Assembly (NCBI GenBank): GCA_018398765.1
Contig: JAHBMJ010000909.1
Coordinates: 1-36,675 of the forward strand
Source of the DNA: Chromera velia
Taxonomy: Eukaryota; Sar; Chromeraceae
Length of the DNA stretch: 36,675 bases
Direction: 5' to 3'
In this document: positions 35,612 through 36,675 of the stretch, piece after piece
How positions within the stretch are numbered: position 1 is the first letter of the stretch
How the letters are laid out: the number at the start of each line of letters is the position of its first letter
Notes under the pieces: model-generated
The model's database searches: none
Seen by the model: only the letters and a program-made list of their open reading frames with translations
What the model was told of the DNA's origin: nothing
Made by a program: the position numbers and the translations under genes

Positions 35612-36124
35612 GGCATTTTCCGAAGAAGACAACGATGGACAAGAGGAAGGTCTAGAGAAGGAAAGAAGATAAAGAGTTCCCTCTCCCTTATTGCTGTGCA
35701 TGAAGAGGATGTGGAAGGACTTCAGTGACTCACTCATGCTTCATTCTCTCGCTTTCTGAACAAGAGACTGAGGAAAAGACTGAACAAGAGACTAAGGAAA
35801 AGACTGAACAAGAGACTACGGAAAAGACAGAAAGGAAAAGGAAAAGAAAACGATGCCGTGGAAGGATTCTAAGGTGGATGGATGATCAGTAAGGGAGACT
35901 ATGATTTCTTGATCTTGGAAAGAAAAGAACGAAAAGTAAAGAGAACCGAAGAAACAACCGACCAACCAACCGAGAAGGCAGCAGGGAGGTCGAACGAGAA
36001 AGAGATCATCACTGCATGGATCGACAGCAGCAATGCACAGAAAGCACTCCCGAGACAAATGGCTCTCTGCTCTGTGTACAACAAGCGTTCCTTCTTTTTC
36101 CTATTGTGCCCCGCGACAAGACAA
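35612..36124 (+). other. 3' untranslated and flanking region of the PTB/hnRNP L-like gene
   Basis: No gene is seen. It contains three 24-bp units (35757-35828, TGAACAAGAGACT-based), a purine-rich stretch, and then the start of the 44-bp array. Confidence 0.5.
35757..35828 (+). repeat. 24-bp tandem repeat, three units
   Basis: Units start at 35757, 35781 and 35805 and differ at only a few positions around GACTGAGG / GACTAAGG / GACTACGG. The period is eight codons, but the array lies after the stop codon. Confidence 0.85.
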
Positions 36125-36653
36125 GAAATGCTTCCCCACCCTTTTGTGTCCGTAGATCAGGCAAAGACGAAATGCTTCCCCACCCTTTTGTGTCCGTAGA
36201 TCAGGCAAAGACGAAATGCTTCCCCACCCTTTTGTGTCCGTAGATCAGGCAAAGACGAAATGCTTCCCCACCCTTTTGTGTCCGTAGATCAGGCAAAGAC
36301 GAAATGCTTCCCCACCCTTTTGTGTCCGTAGATCAGGCAAAGACGAAATGCTTCCCCACCCTTTTGTGTCCGTAGATCAGGCAAAGACGAAATGCTTCCC
36401 CACCCTTTTGTGTCCGTAGATCAGGCAAAGACGAAATGCTTCCCCACCCTTTTGTGTCCGTAGATCAGGCAAAGACGAAATGCTTCCCCACCCTTTTGTG
36501 TCCGTAGATCAGGCAAAGACGAAATGCTTCCCCACCCTTTTGTGTCCGTAGATCAGGCAAAAGACGAAATGCTTTCCCACCCGTTTGTCTCCCTAGATCA
36601 GGCAAAAGACGAAATGTTTCCCCACCCTTTTGTGTCCCTAGATCAACCAAAAC
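36125..36653 (+). repeat. 44-bp tandem satellite-like array, about 12 units
   Basis: Units start every 44 bp from 36125 (36169, 36213, 36257, and so on to 36521). Each has GAAATGCTTCCCCACCC, TTTTGTGTCCGTAGATCAGG and CAAAGAC. The first ten are virtually identical; the last two (from 36566 and 36611) have a 1-bp insertion and substitutions. The array probably continues past the contig end. Confidence 0.95.
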
Positions 36654-36659
36654 AAGATT

Positions 36660-36675
36660 CCCCCCCCCCCCCCCC
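36660..36675 (+). other. terminal poly-C run
   Basis: Sixteen C residues run to the window end. This is probably a low-quality contig end or the point where assembly stalled. Confidence 0.6.

Noticed and set aside
36125..36653. CRISPR-like regular array
   Set aside because: Units repeat end to end with no unique spacers, and the context is eukaryotic.

Overview
This is a nuclear segment of a eukaryote. Protein-coding genes are split by GT-AG introns with pyrimidine-rich acceptors, two genes encode RNA-binding splicing factors, and retrotransposons fill much of the rest. The dense Ty3/gypsy chromovirus and LINE debris, moderate GC and long microsatellite-rich introns would suit a unicellular alga or other protist, for example a chromerid-like alveolate. 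That organism guess is inference; nothing here proves it.

Layout. Positions 1-1776 are the 3' internal tail of an LTR retrotransposon that enters from the left, followed by its LTR (1777-3036). A 5'-truncated, heavily mutated Ty3/gypsy chromovirus follows (about 3037-7243, possible LTR to 7624). A small non-autonomous LTR element lies at 8216-10396, with 473-bp LTRs and a TATAT target duplication. The genic core is a divergent pair: an unrecognised minus-strand gene (10934-12652, five exons modelled, 5' end unresolved) and a plus-strand SRSF1/SR34-like SR splicing factor (12953-16722, eight exons, 273 aa). An AT-rich intergenic stretch runs to 20984. A second, nearly complete LTR retrotransposon occupies 20985-29965, with a CACT target duplication. 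It carries broken gag, zinc knuckles and a chromodomain but no protease, RT or integrase, and it contains the C-terminal fragment of a LINE with a restriction-like endonuclease. Finally a PTB/hnRNP L-like gene (30933-35611, four exons, 1141 aa) has two RRMs and a tail of about 900 low-complexity residues. The window ends in a 44-bp tandem array and a poly-C run.

How the parts relate. The two recognisable host genes are both pre-mRNA splicing regulators, and their introns carry the kinds of sequence such proteins bind: a CU repeat next to an acceptor in the SR gene, and a CA repeat of about 370 bp in the PTB/hnRNP L-like gene. The left-edge element and the 20985-29965 element look like relatives. 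They share two stem-loops in the same order (one with compensatory base changes), the same purine tract and a similar LTR start. The most unusual items are the gag-plus-chromodomain element without pol, the covarying hairpin, and the CA-repeat intron inside a gene whose product belongs to a CA/CU-binding family.
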